A stretch of 64,000 nt of DNA from Neurospora crassa OR74A (lineage: Eukaryota; Ascomycota; Sordariomycetes; Sordariales; Sordariaceae): NCBI RefSeq assembly GCF_000182925.2, contig NC_026501.1, forward strand, positions 2,542,001 through 2,606,000. The letters are read 5' to 3'. Shown here in pieces: positions 1 to 11,400 of the stretch. Numbering within the stretch: the first letter of the stretch is position 1; each line of letters begins with the position of its first letter. The notes beneath the pieces are model-generated. The model had not been told where the DNA came from. It was given only the letters and a program-made list of their open reading frames with translations, and did no database searches. The translations under genes were made by a program, and so were the position numbers.

Positions 1-195
1 AACAGATAGGGCCGGACTTCAACGTGGTGCTTGTGAAAGCGATTCCTTGGTTCTTTCATAGGCACAAACGACAAACAAGCATAGCGCTCAGTAGTTATAC
101 CATGGGTATCACGACAACTCTTTCCTAGGCAGAAAAAAGACTCCAACCTCAAGCAAACATAACAAACCCACCCTCCCGGTCTTCCCGGTGATACC

Positions 196-1116
196 TCACA
201 TCAATAGACGCCAAGCACCAAGCAACAACGCAGCAAAACCGGTGCAAACACCCATAAGCCACTGCAGCGTCTGGAACTTGACCTGTTCCAACTGCTGCCT
301 CAACGCTGCCACCTCCTGCTCGATTTTGGTCTCCGTCTCCTTGATCTTGAGCTCCTGCGACACGGCCTCCTCGCGGATGCGGCCCTTCTCCAGATTCAGG
401 TCGAGCCGGACGCTAGCCTGGGTACGACCGATCTCGTCGCGTAGCCGACTGTTGAGCTTGGCAATGTCGTTGGTCAGCCGTTCGTGGGCGGCCCGGGTGG
501 TGTTCGACTCGGTGCTGTCGGCCGAGAGTAGCTCGCTGCGCAGCTTGGCGAAGTCGACTTTTTGCGTGTAGGTCGCTTTGGCGGCGTCTTCGCGGAGGAC
601 CATGGTTCGGGTGAGGTTTTGTATGCTGCTTAGAGAGAAGAGGAGTGGTAAGTTTACGGAGCGGGACAATAAGGGGTGTCGAAGAAGAAAAGGGGTGGCT
701 AATGAATAATGTGAGCTTCACCTTTCTTCGATCACGTCGTTCAGGACTTTCATCATGGCCACTGATTGCTCTTCTGTGAACCCATCTTCTTGTAGGCGCT
801 GGACAAACTTGAGTGTGTCGAAGTGGTGGTCGCGCCTTCGTGCCGCGGAAGCATGGAATGAGCGTCTTAGACTTGGGTTGCGGACGATTATGTTAAGCGA
901 CCGCGGCTTGTTGCTCGGTGCGGTACATTGGGCACGATCAGTCGGCTGGCTCGAGTGAAAGGACCTTGAAGAGCAGAGGGGTTGCCATATTCGTGGTTGC
1001 TGATCGTGGGCTTGCAGGAGGATGGACGGAACAGTTCTGGGTACGTTTGGCGAGAGAGGACCCTGCCAACTCAGCCGTGGGAGTAGAAATCGTGGGAGGG
1101 ATTGCGCAGTGTTCAT
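196..1116 (-). CDS. DUF1640 / MCUR1-Fmp32-like mitochondrial coiled-coil protein
   Basis: Two exons, 1116-722 and 625-196, give 274 aa; the 96-nt intron has a GTGAAG donor and a CAG acceptor. The start MNTAQSLPRF opens a basic, Ser/Arg-rich leader that looks like a mitochondrial presequence, with a likely processing region near RRSFHASAARR. The domain begins at HHFDTLKFVQRLQEDGFTEE and VLNDVIEES. It continues through a long coiled coil (about residues 140-245) with many Glu, Lys and Arg, and ends in one hydrophobic span near WLMGVCTGFAALLLGAWRLL. This architecture is that of the MCUR1/CCDC90/Fmp32 family, inner-membrane proteins tied in yeast and animals to respiratory assembly, proline metabolism or the calcium uniporter. 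The family call is firm; the exact role is not. An alternative ATG upstream of 1116 would add a run with no targeting character, so 1116 is preferred. Confidence 0.9.
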
Positions 1117-2658
1117 TGTCTTTGGTGGTTTGTCTTTGGTTCGTTTTGCGTGTACTTTGATAATAGGTAAGGAGCGGTTCGGTCTGGTGGATGTTCTGCA
1201 GAAGCGAGGGTAACTGTGTTGTCGAAACTGGGATACAGGAAGTGTTGGAGCTTTTCGGAGATTGAAGAAATGATGTCGTTGCAGAACGTAAGTCACCACG
1301 TCAGTCACACTTCCAGATGATCGGGATCTTGCCCGGCATTCGGAAGGGGCAGTGACATTGACGAGGATCCATGCGTCCAATCTCCATAGCCGGCCCCACC
1401 TGTGCCGGCTTTGGCCGCGTTCTTGGCATTCTTGCTGAAAGGCGGATCCGCATTACGCCCGGTGCTCGTTCTTGTGGCTGGTGCAGTATGGACCTGACGG
1501 GCAGTGAGAATCGTCCCGCCAGAATTGAACCCCACCTCGACTTGCGCTGGTAAGCCACAGCCAACTGGTCTGCTGCGTGCACGTCCCCTGCCCGCCTGGC
1601 CGTCCATAAAAGTAGCCGAAAACTTTTTCGCTTTTGGACTTTTTCTTCCTTTTTTCTCCAATTTTTACAACGCATTATATCACATTCTCGGAATGCAACT
1701 TGGATGCGAGGTCCCCGGATTCGTTCGGAGCTGACCCAGGACCAATTCATCGATTTCGAACAGAATGGAGAACAGATACCAGCGAACAATCTTGGGTGCG
1801 GTGCTTTCCTTGCCCTTCGTGGCTCCATGGAAAGGGTCGCAATGATTGGGCGTACATACCTACATCGATGTGCTTTGTAATTTGATATGAACGTTTACAT
1901 TTGTGAACGAGTGTTCCGTGTCATACGTACCAAGTAGCGGCGTACTGCAAGCTCGTACACAATCGAAGAGACCGAATGTCTACTCGCGTGTGCATGTGAT
2001 GTTACGGAGCATATGGGTTGAAGACGGTTGCGATAAGTCTTCAGAAGGGGTTTTGTGCCTTTCTTCGGGATCCCACATCAGATCCATTCCGTTCATGAAA
2101 GGAATTCAAAGTGGCACAACTTCTGGTTGTTGACCTGCTTGATGTTGAGGCTTGGAAAATGTCGTTCTGATCCAGGCAATGTTGCTCGACTAAGACATTG
2201 TTCATTGATACTTCCAGTATGAACTCAGTATCGACGCTTTGAAACCTTTTTTTCTCTCTCTTTCTATGTAGGGTTCTGAAACGAAGTATCAACGGGAATA
2301 TAATGTACCTTTGGGACCTGCAACGGTCAAAGTGCAATCATTCAACTCGCTTGGCGATGACCGAACCTGGCTGAGGACAACAGCCTGACCTGCCAAACAG
2401 GATGCCAGGTGGGGAGAGAATGGAGGCTGGCCGATCCAGAAAGCCAGTGTCTTCCTTCATCAGCGCACTCAATGTTCACTGCTTCACACTTCCTTGTTAT
2501 AAACATTGTAATGCTGCAAGCATTTTGTTTCGTTAGATGCATCAATACTTCTAACCTCGACGATCCATTGGGCAGGCTTCACTGCTATAGCTCCCAAATT
2601 GTCTGAACAACCTAGTATGTCATGATGTCAGTCGTGGTGACAAATGGCATGTTCACGG
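1117..2658. other. Intergenic, no gene seen
   Basis: This stretch lies upstream of the DUF1640 gene. Short open frames occur on both strands, but none shows a recognisable domain, consistent codon choice or plausible intron signals. A pyrimidine-rich run near 1620-1670 (TTTTTCTTCC, TTTTTTCTCC) could be promoter-proximal. I see nothing else. Confidence 0.5.
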
Positions 2659-2936
2659 GGAGTATGATGAACAATCAAGTGTAGCACCCTTCTAGTTCAA
2701 CCTGGGTCAATGGATTACTATCGATATCGGTTGCTACTCTCGACGCTTAGATCTGATTAAGAAAACCCTATCGCTCCCACGATCCGTCGTTTTCTCTCTT
2801 CTCTCTTCACCCATTTTCCACCCGTCTGGTCAATGTAATCCAGATCTTAGCGTCGAGAGTAGCAACCGATATCGATAGTAATCCATTGACCCAGGTGGAA
2901 CAGTTGGGTGCTACACTTAAATGTTCATCATACTCC
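2659..2936. repeat. Foldback / MITE-like inverted repeat, 278 bp
   Basis: Arms 2659-2758 and 2837-2936 are near-perfect reverse complements, about 100 nt each, around a loop of about 78 bp. The outer 14 nt GGAGTATGATGAAC match exactly. A slightly diverged section around GTGTAGCACCC follows, then a core of about 47 nt (CCTGGGTCAATGG through CTCGACGCT) that is identical in both arms. There is no open reading frame inside. Size, symmetry and lack of coding capacity fit a non-autonomous DNA transposon remnant, but I see no clear target-site duplication. A transcribed copy would form a long hairpin RNA. Confidence 0.75.
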
Positions 2937-3459
2937 GCAGGCAATTATTCGCAGTTCCAAGGCAAAAGCCAGTCAGAGTCATGTTACCACAAACTCAAAA
3001 TATTTGCAATCACGGTTTGCGAGCTGTATGGCTTGGGGAGGATACTTGAGTTAACCATGTAATGAAATGAAATCACTATTTTGCTTCATGCATACATGAG
3101 GTATCGAGTGCTACAAGCTCCACTCTCTGCACGCTGCTTGGGCTTCTGAAGAGCCCGGCCCGGCGTCCCTCGATGTGCCCAAATCGTGTTTGGAGGTATT
3201 GATATTCATGTCATCCATTCCTCCATCCAGCTCTTCATATCAAAATCCATATGCCATATAATCATTCCCAAGTAACAAAAACCCGGCCGGACTCCGAACA
3301 ACGACGCGCCGTTTCTCTTTCTTTTTGAAAATGTTCGTCTCGTCGTGGAAGCATAAACACAATTTGGTCGGTAGCTCTGTTGCGTGACACTCGAACTGCC
3401 TCTATTTCCTCGAGTCTTTGACGATGGAATGACAGCCTGTCATTCGATCATCTAGTTGC
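2937..3459. other. Intergenic, 3' flank of pyruvate carboxylase
   Basis: This lies between the foldback repeat and the pyruvate carboxylase stop codon at 3460. Its right part probably holds the 3' untranslated region and poly(A) site of that gene, which reads leftward. I see no open frame or repeat worth listing. Confidence 0.5.
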
Positions 3460-6400
3460 TCATTTGTCGCCGGGCTTGACGATACGGCAGACGAGGTCAG
3501 AGCCATCGACGGAGTCACCCTCGCGGACGGCAAGGGAAGAGACAACACCGTTGTGAGGAGCGGAGATGACCATTTCCTATAGGATACGAATTAGTATTGA
3601 GTCATCTGCGTAAAGGGGTGTAGTGGACAACGTACCATCTTCATCGCGCTGAGAACGGCGATGGGGTCGCCCTTCTTGACCTCAGTACCGTCGTGGACGC
3701 GGAGCTCAACGAGAACACCGGCCATGGGGGCGCCGACCTGGCTGGAATCGGTAGGATCGGCCTTGGGCCTGCTCACGTTCTCGACCGACGCCTTCTTGTC
3801 GTCGACGGTAACCTGGCGGACCTCACCGTTCATCTCGTAGAACACCTCACGCTGGCCGGTGTTCTCAGAGAGAGGACCGACAGCAAGGAGCTTGAGAATG
3901 AGGACCTTGCCCTTCTCGAGCTCGACGTGGAATTCCTCGCCGATCTCGGGCCTGGACAGGAAGTACTTGGTGGGAAGGACGGAGAGATCACCGAACTTGG
4001 CCACGAACTTCTTATAGTCCTCAAAGACCTTAGGGTACATGACGTAGCTGGCAACATCGCACTCGGTGACGCTGCCGAACTTACGAGCGAGCTCCTTGCG
4101 GACCTTGGCGAAGTCGACGGGCTCGAGGAAGAGACCGGGGCGAGCGTCGAGCTTGCGACGGCCACGGAGTGCCTTGGTACGGAAAGGCTCAGGGAAACCG
4201 CCGTAGGGCTGACCCATCATACCCTCGAGGAACTCAAGAACGGAGCCGGGGAAGTCGAGCTCGCCAGCGCGGGCCAAGACATCATCCTTGGACAGCTTGT
4301 TGGAAACCATGAATTGAGCCAAGTCACCAACGACCTTGGAGGTAGGAGTGACCTTGACAATGTCACCGAGAAGGTCGTTGGCCTCCTCGTAGGCCTTCTT
4401 AGTCTCAAGCCACTGAGAGCCGAGGCCAAGCTGAGAAGCCTGGAACATCATGTTGGTGAGCTGACCGCCAGGAATCTCGTGCTCGTAAACCTCGGGGTCG
4501 GGGCCAGTGAGATGAGCCTCGAAGGGCGAGTAGAGGAGACGGAGCTGAGACCAGTAGGTGTCAAGAGCACGGACATGGTGGACGTCGAGACCAGTGTCCT
4601 TGTCAGTGCCATCAAGCGAAGCAATGATGGCGTTGATGCTGGGCTGAGAGGTCATGCCAGATAAGCTGTCAGTGGCAGCATCCACGGCATCAGCACCAGC
4701 CATGGCACAAGCAACCATGGAGGCGACACCAGTACCCGCGGAGTCGTGAGTGTGGACGTGGATGGGGAGGTCGGGGTACTTCTCGCGGATGCTGCCAATG
4801 AGGAGGGTAGCAGCGTGGGGCTTGAGAACACCAGCCATATCCTTGATGCCAAGGACATCGATGTCGAGAGCGACAAGCTCGTCAACGAGCTTAAGGTAGT
4901 ACTCAAGGTTGTACTTCTTTTTGGGGTTAAGCATGTCACCGCTGTAGCAAACGGTACCCTCGCACACACCGCCTGCCTTCTGGACAGCCTTAATACCAAC
5001 CTCGAGCTGGTGGATGTCGTTGAGGGCATCGAAGACACGGAAGATATCGACACCGTTCTTCTTGGCATGCTCGACGAAGTGCTCAATGGCGTTGTCGGGC
5101 AGGGAAGCGTAGGCAACACCGTTAGCGCCACGGAGGAGCATCTGGAAGGGAATGTTGGGCACAAGCTTGCGCATCTTGCGGAGTCTGTCCCAAGGATCCT
5201 CATAGAGGAAACGCATGGCGACATCGAAGGTGGCGCCACCCCAGCACTCCAAGGAGTAGAGGTTGTGGAGAGCATGGCTGGTCTCCTTGGCGATGTTCAA
5301 CAGATCGACGGTACGCACACGGGTGGCGAGGAGAGACTGGTGGGCATCACGCCAGGTGGTGTCCATGAGAAGGCAGCCCTTGTAGTTGCGGACAGCCTTG
5401 GCGAAGGCCTTGGGGCCCTGCTCGAGGATGATCTGGCGCCAGCCCTTGGTGCAAGGCTGACTAACATCGATTTTCTTGCCAGAAGCATCGTGGAGCTCGG
5501 GAATGATGATATCACCCTTGAACTTGGGCTCACCAATCTGACCCTTGATGCTACTGCCGTTGACGGCGACATCGCCCAGATAAGCAAGGAGCTTCTGAGC
5601 ACGGTTCTGGCTCCCAACGAGATCGAAGAGCGAGGGCGTATCATCGATGAAGGTAGTCCAGCAGTTGCCCTCGATGAAGGTCGGGTGTGTGAGGAGAGAA
5701 GCCAAAAATGGAATGTTGGTCTTGACGCCGCGAATACGGAATTCGATCAGGGCACGCAGTACCTTTCTTCTAGCAATTTCATAGGTGGAACCTCTACAGC
5801 TCACCTTTACTAACATACTTGTGATTGAAGGAAGGTTAGTACAAGTATCGACAGATAGACGGTGGTCATGGAGGTCGGGATCCGCTAAGGATTGCGTAAC
5901 GACTTACCTGTCGTAGAACGCTGTGATTCCTTAATGTTAGTGACATCATCTTGAGAGGGGTCGTGATTGATGATTGGTAGTGACGGATAAGGGTGGTGAT
6001 TGATAGATGTGATGATTTGAGTTGACGACGGCGAGGGTGAATATATGTTGATGAGTTGAGGCTGCACATGACGCACGGTCCACCCCCCTAATAATTTGTG
6101 GGTCTTTTGGACCAGCCCCACACTAGTGGGTCCAAGCACCTGCCATTTGTTTACCACGAAACAAATGCTTCAATGTGAAGCAACAGGCCGCCGGAAATTG
6201 AGGTATTCTTCTCAAATTTGCATGCAGTTTCTTGTTGCAAAAAAGCCTCGAGCTGATGTCAAAAGGCCTGAGGAGAGCAGTTGATGCCATTCCTCTGGTA
6301 TCGCGATGCATCTGATTGATGCAAGTATGCGTCGAGAGATAACAGGAATGTCCCATGGAGAGTTGAAAACTCATCAAGCGATGCATTTGGGGTCTTGGGG

Positions 6401-8409
6401 TTTTTGGGAAAGGTCTTTGAGGCATGAATGGGGAAAGGGGAAATCACTTACGAGTAATGACGGCACCAGCAAAGCCGTTACCGCCGTCGAGACGGACACC
6501 GTTACCACCAGCGCTGCGGTAGACTTCAATCTTGCCAGTATCGGGCTGGAAGTTCTTGGCGGGATCCTCAGTGGTGATACGGCACTGGATCGCGAAACCA
6601 CGGGTAGTGATGCGGTCTTGGGTGAGACCAAGCTGCTCAAGAGTAGCACCAGCGGCGATCTGGATCTGGGCGGCGACAATGTCGATCCCGGTGATCTCCT
6701 CAGTAATGGTGTGCTCGACCTGGATACGGGGGTTGATCTCAATGAAGTAGTAGCGGTTCTGCTGGTCGACAAGGAACTCAGCGGTACCGGCATTGCGGTA
6801 GTTGACCGACTTGGCGAGCTTGACGGCATCGGCCAAGATAGCATCGCGAGTCTCGGTGGGAAGGTCCTTAGCGGGGGCAATCTCGACGACCTTCTGGTGG
6901 CGGCGCTGGACGGAGCAGTCACGCTCGTACAGGTGGACAATGTTGCCGTGGTTGTCACCAAGAAGCTGGACCTCGATGTGCTTGGGCTTGTCGAGGAAGC
7001 GCTCGACGAAAACGGTGCCGTTGCCAAAGGCACTCTTGGCCTCAGAGGTGGCGCGCTCGAAGGACTCCCTCAGGGAAGCCTCCTCGCGGACGACACGCAT
7101 ACCACGACCACCTCCGCCATAGGCAGCCTTGATGATGATAGGGAAACCGTACTTGTCGGTGAAGTCCTTGACGGCCTCGAAGGTGTCGACAGCACCCTCA
7201 GTACCAGGGACGACGGGGACACCGGCGGCAATGGCAAGCTTGCGAGCAGAGACCTTGTCACCAAGAGCGTCGATCACTTCGGGCGAAGGGCCGATAAACT
7301 AAAGAGAACAGGTTAGTGCTCATGCACTCCTCATTGGGCGAATCACATGAACCCCGCGCTCTAGCTAGGCGTGGTCTGGGCAACTCACGATAAGACCGGC
7401 CTTCTCAACCTTGCGAGCGAAATCAGCGTTCTCAGAGAGGAAACCATAACCTATGGGAGGATCAGTAAAAGCGACATCAAGGCCTTCAGGTGAACGGTTC
7501 TATCCTACCGGGATGGATCATCTGGGCGCCGTGTTCGACGGCAATCTTAACGATCTCGTCGGAGGCGAGATAAGCACCAACGGGGGTGTATTGTCCACGC
7601 TTGCCAATGACGTACGCCTCATCGGCCTCTACGTTCCTAGCATCAGTAACTGCAACTGTGACTGTATCGCTCGCCAGCCAGGGCGCTGGCGTTGGCCTTG
7701 GCCCAGGCTAACTCGGCGAGGAGAGATTGGAAGGAGGTGAAATCGCGCATACTCTGTCTGTGCATGGAGAGGCGGTCCTCATAACTAATAAAATGTTAGA
7801 CGGTGTTCGGACGAAACGGAATTTGGTATATGGATTGGAAGAAGCGCTTACCTGAAGATGGCAATGGTGTGAAGAGACAACTCGTGAGCCTGCGCAAGTT
7901 TCAAGGTCAGCCATGCCCACCACGAAGACATGCACGGCGAGAATACTGGTAACTCACAGTTCTGAAGATCTGTATGGTGGTATCAAAAGTAAGTACGTTT
8001 TTCATCTCATGTTGTAGTGGTCATGGCGGTTGGACATACACGAATGGCTGAATATTACTGTTAGCGCATCGCTCGGGGAAAACGTGATGGGGCAGGTCAC
8101 TACTTACGAATTTCACCACGGTTGGCAACTGTTTCGCATGAAGAACCGACGTTAGTGACTTGCTCAATACATCCTCATAAACTTCTGCGCGCAGAGGTTC
8201 AGTCGATCGCGACACTCTTGCAAGCAGCCGGCAACCGCACACCAAGCACGTCCCGTCTCTACGGAATGCGAATGCGACTAACCCAGAATCTTGTTCAGCT
8301 GCATAATAGTCGAGTTGGCCCGGATGCGGTGGACGGTCTGGGCCTCCTTGGGGACATCGCCCTCCTCGAACACCTCCGCATACTGGTCGGCAGGCTTGTC
8401 GGAGGCCAT
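3460..8409 (-). CDS. pyc: Pyruvate carboxylase
   Basis: This biotin enzyme carboxylates pyruvate to oxaloacetate using ATP and bicarbonate. Twelve exons: 8409-8283, 8128-8108, 8047-8040, 7969-7958, 7889-7852, 7784-7753, 7628-7509, 7450-7389, 7298-6452, 5920-5908, 5817-3636 and 3576-3460. They sum to 3579 nt, or 1192 aa, the usual length for fungal enzymes. Order of domains: biotin carboxylase (VANRGEIPIRIFRTAHE near residue 43; ATP-grasp loop [18 protein letters not shown]); the PFYDSMLVK junction; carboxyltransferase ([29 protein letters not shown]); then the biotin carrier ending [17 protein letters not shown], with biotinyl-lysine at about K1153. The N terminus [10 protein letters not shown] has no mitochondrial presequence, so a cytosolic enzyme is likely. 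Exons of 8, 12, 13 and 21 nt are exceptional. The last intron lies directly after the AMKM biotin motif. Confidence 0.97.
5908..5920 (-). other. 13-nt microexon of pyruvate carboxylase
   Basis: The exon is CGTTCTACGACAG. It is preceded by a CACTAACATT branch region and a CACAG acceptor, and followed by a GTAAGT donor. Joined to ...ATTACTC upstream and TATGTTAG downstream it gives VITPFYDSMLVK, matching the conserved VI(S/T)PHYDSMLVK of fungal enzymes except Phe for His. It sits after a 531-nt intron (6451-5921), by far the longest in the gene. Confidence 0.92.
7753..8128 (-). other. Microexon cluster of pyruvate carboxylase (21, 8, 12, 38, 32 nt)
   Basis: Five consecutive coding exons fit in 376 bp: 8128-8108, 8047-8040 (CCATTCGT), 7969-7958 (ATCTTCAGAACT), 7889-7852 and 7784-7753. 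Introns are 60, 70, 68 and 67 nt. The joined codons read [26 protein letters not shown] and on through [11 protein letters not shown], the invariant start of the biotin carboxylase fold, so the phase across all five is forced by conservation. Donors are GTAAGT, GTATGT, GTGAGT and GTAAGC. Branch points such as GCTAAC and GGCTGACC precede the acceptors. Confidence 0.93.
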
Positions 8410-11400
8410 CTTGACTCAATTGACGCAAGGTCGTGGTTGTTGAAAAGAGAAAAGCTGGTGAGGTAGCGAGTTTGGAGGGGGAGCGGGCTACTTGAGTCTC
8501 GAGACAATGACGAGGGGTCTGTCCTGGTGGTGGGGTTATCGGGCAGGGTTACGGCGCGACGTGCTGCACCCAAACAGCGACGAGACAGACTAGGTTGGAT
8601 TGGCTGTACCGAGCACATTGTACACCTTTACATGGATAAAACGCTAGTTTCGTAAATACAGCCAAGACAAGCTCACAGAGCCCCGGTTAGATCTAGATGG
8701 TGGATGGGTACCTTGCTGCTCAGACTACACAGTACTACTGTATGCACTACACTAACCGGGGGGCCACTCGAAAGCGAAGTCTACATAGTACGTTTGGTGA
8801 TATACACTACACAGAAGGGCAGGGGGCGGTCCAGGAACTACGAGAGGGGCACACTGCTTGGCCGAACAGAAAAATAAAGCAAAGAGGGCAAAAATTGATG
8901 GAGGAAAGACTTCAGAAGAGGGAGAGGCCAGGACGAAGACGCGGCTTATGAGCGGATTTCTGTCTAGCGACATGGAAAAAGTGGCAGAAAGAGTCAGACT
9001 CGACCATCCATGAAGCTCGTCTACCGGAGCGGGACCTAAAAAATGGGACAAAACTCACGCCAAGGAGAAGAAGACGATTCTGGTCCTGACAGTAACCAGC
9101 TCGAACAAGGATCCCCGTTGTAAGTCAACCTGCCAGTCCCATCTTGCGATTCATCGTCGCTTTGTGGGGTCGTTACTTATCATGGCTTTTGACGGATCGA
9201 TGCCATGCATCGCTTCCACTTGCTAAAAGATCATCTGCGGTGGCCAGGGGGCTATACGTACTGCGTAGACAGGAGTTCTTGGGTGGCGTACATGTACCTC
9301 TACCCCTCCCAGGTGAGACCTCCAGATCCTCAGCCCACCCGCTACTTTCTTGAGTCTGCCGCTTCCAAGCGTCTTAATCAAGAAAATTCCGCAAGCCAAG
9401 ACCCCGTCTGGTGACTCAAGCTTATGACATAGAAAACTCACTTATCTCTTTGTAATAGCGCTTTGCAACGGCATGTCATTACACACAAAAGGTCAAGATG
9501 GGATAGTTTGTACACTACGTACTATGTACACTACAATATGCAAAGCTCTGAAACTGAGCCGCGAAGAGGCATGCATGCTGCAGTCACGCCCGCGGATGAG
9601 GATCGTGAAACATCACCATTGACGAAATACAGAACCACTGTGACATTTTTGACAAAACATTGACGTTTGGTAACTAACCTTGCGGTGCCTGACATCCATG
9701 ATGTCAACCAAAGAGGGCCCGGCGCCGAAAGGGAGCCTCGCATTGGGAGAATGCCATCCGTCGCACCTGTTGTCAAACTCCTCCTACTGGCTCATGTTGC
9801 CTCTTTGTGTAGCCAGACAACGATGAGTAGTCAGACAGGTTCATAGCGTGCTGGGAAGGCTCACCCTTCATCAATCAAAAAGTACTTCGATGTGGGTGAT
9901 GAAAAAGCCGGCGGCCCGGGGCCGGCCACCAAGGGAAGTGGGGGGCTTTTCGGGGCCCGTGCTGGTCCGGGGCCGGCAGCGGGGATGGATCGAAATGACC
10001 TGAATGGGTCATCCGGGGCTTGTCATTGGTCCGGGCGGTTCCAGATTCGGTATCGCGAAGACAGACGACACGGCTTCACAGCACGTGCATCGTCAGCGCG
10101 AACAACTGCCCCAAAAAACATGATTTCCTGAGTGTATCGGTACTTCGTGTCTTTCTAGCTGCTGCCTTGTACGCTACTGGACCTCTATGGATGGATCCAC
10201 CACTTTAGCCATCCCCTCCTGCTTTACAGCCCCACTTTCGATTTTGGAGACCCCATGTGGAGTTTGCATTGAGGTTTATTTTCACATCCGGCTTACAGTC
10301 TGCGTATCTCTGGAGGTGAGTTCTGAGGCTATTCGCACAGCAGGATCCTGCGGGTTGGTAACCAAGAACCTTGCGGGTGTACACTATCTCCTGCATGCCT
10401 ACTGTCACTGTGAGATCCGTGGGCACGTTTCCTTGCAACTTTGGCTTTAACAGTTGCAACCGGCGGCGGTGCGACACCGGAGACTGGATGATCCAGGGCT
10501 CTGATATGGTTTGGTACCCATAACTATACTATAACTACCGCCCTGCCCTGCATTTGTCTTTCTGGGTCTGTCATCACCTTTTTTGAGTCATAACAACTGG
10601 CGACGGGACTTTTTGGTTCGAAGTCTCGAACTCTGGGGCGTCTTTCACCCTTGCAACAACCAGTTCATCACCTTTCGACAGGAGCGCGAAATCCGAGTCA
10701 AAAGCGAAACACACCATTGACCCAAAAGATCATCTGATAGATCTCGCAACCGATCTCCTCATGTTCTCGCATCAACAACCGAGGATAAGCACGGCATATT
10801 TTTGTTCTTACAGACGTTTCGGGTGTTGATAATCTCTCAAGGGTTGCATTTGGGGAAAAGGAAGTCTTACTATAGGCTAGACAGGCACGACACGGTTAAT
10901 GAGCAACGACACTAGCTATTTTCGTTTTCGACTCTTGGACGTTCATTGTCGTAGTGGATATTTCTTAACGCCCCGGCCGACGGCAATACTGTACCGCAGA
11001 CCATCAATACCAATGCCAAGCTTCCTTTGCTTCTCATCACTATGTGATCATATCTTCATGTTTCGCGTTCATTTTCCGGTGTTCCGTAGTCGAAACTCTG
11101 ATTCTCAGACGTGTGCTCTGCCTAGATTGGCCCTGCCTATCCTCTCCAACTGAGAGCCATAACATATTGAGAGACATGCCCTGGAAAATCATGGTACAAT
11201 AGAGGTACACTAAGCCTCTGAAACACAAATCTCCAACGCATCACCAGCAAACGAGCCTCATGTATCATATGTCGTTCTTAGACTCCTCGAGCTTCTTGCA
11301 TCACCGCTACTGTTCTATCCAACTAATCACATAATCTTGGTTTCAAGACCTTAGCCGTCACACAGCCGAAACTGTTCCTCCTGGGACAGTCTATCTCACA

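Noticed and set aside
3693-5813. Long plus-strand open frames opposite pyruvate carboxylase
   Set aside because: Shadows of a strongly codon-biased gene; rich in Val, Leu, Glu and Asp with no recognisable fold.
9905-9985. GC-rich patch as possible transferred DNA or CpG-like island
   Set aside because: Too short, with no gene or boundary repeat; base composition alone is not enough.
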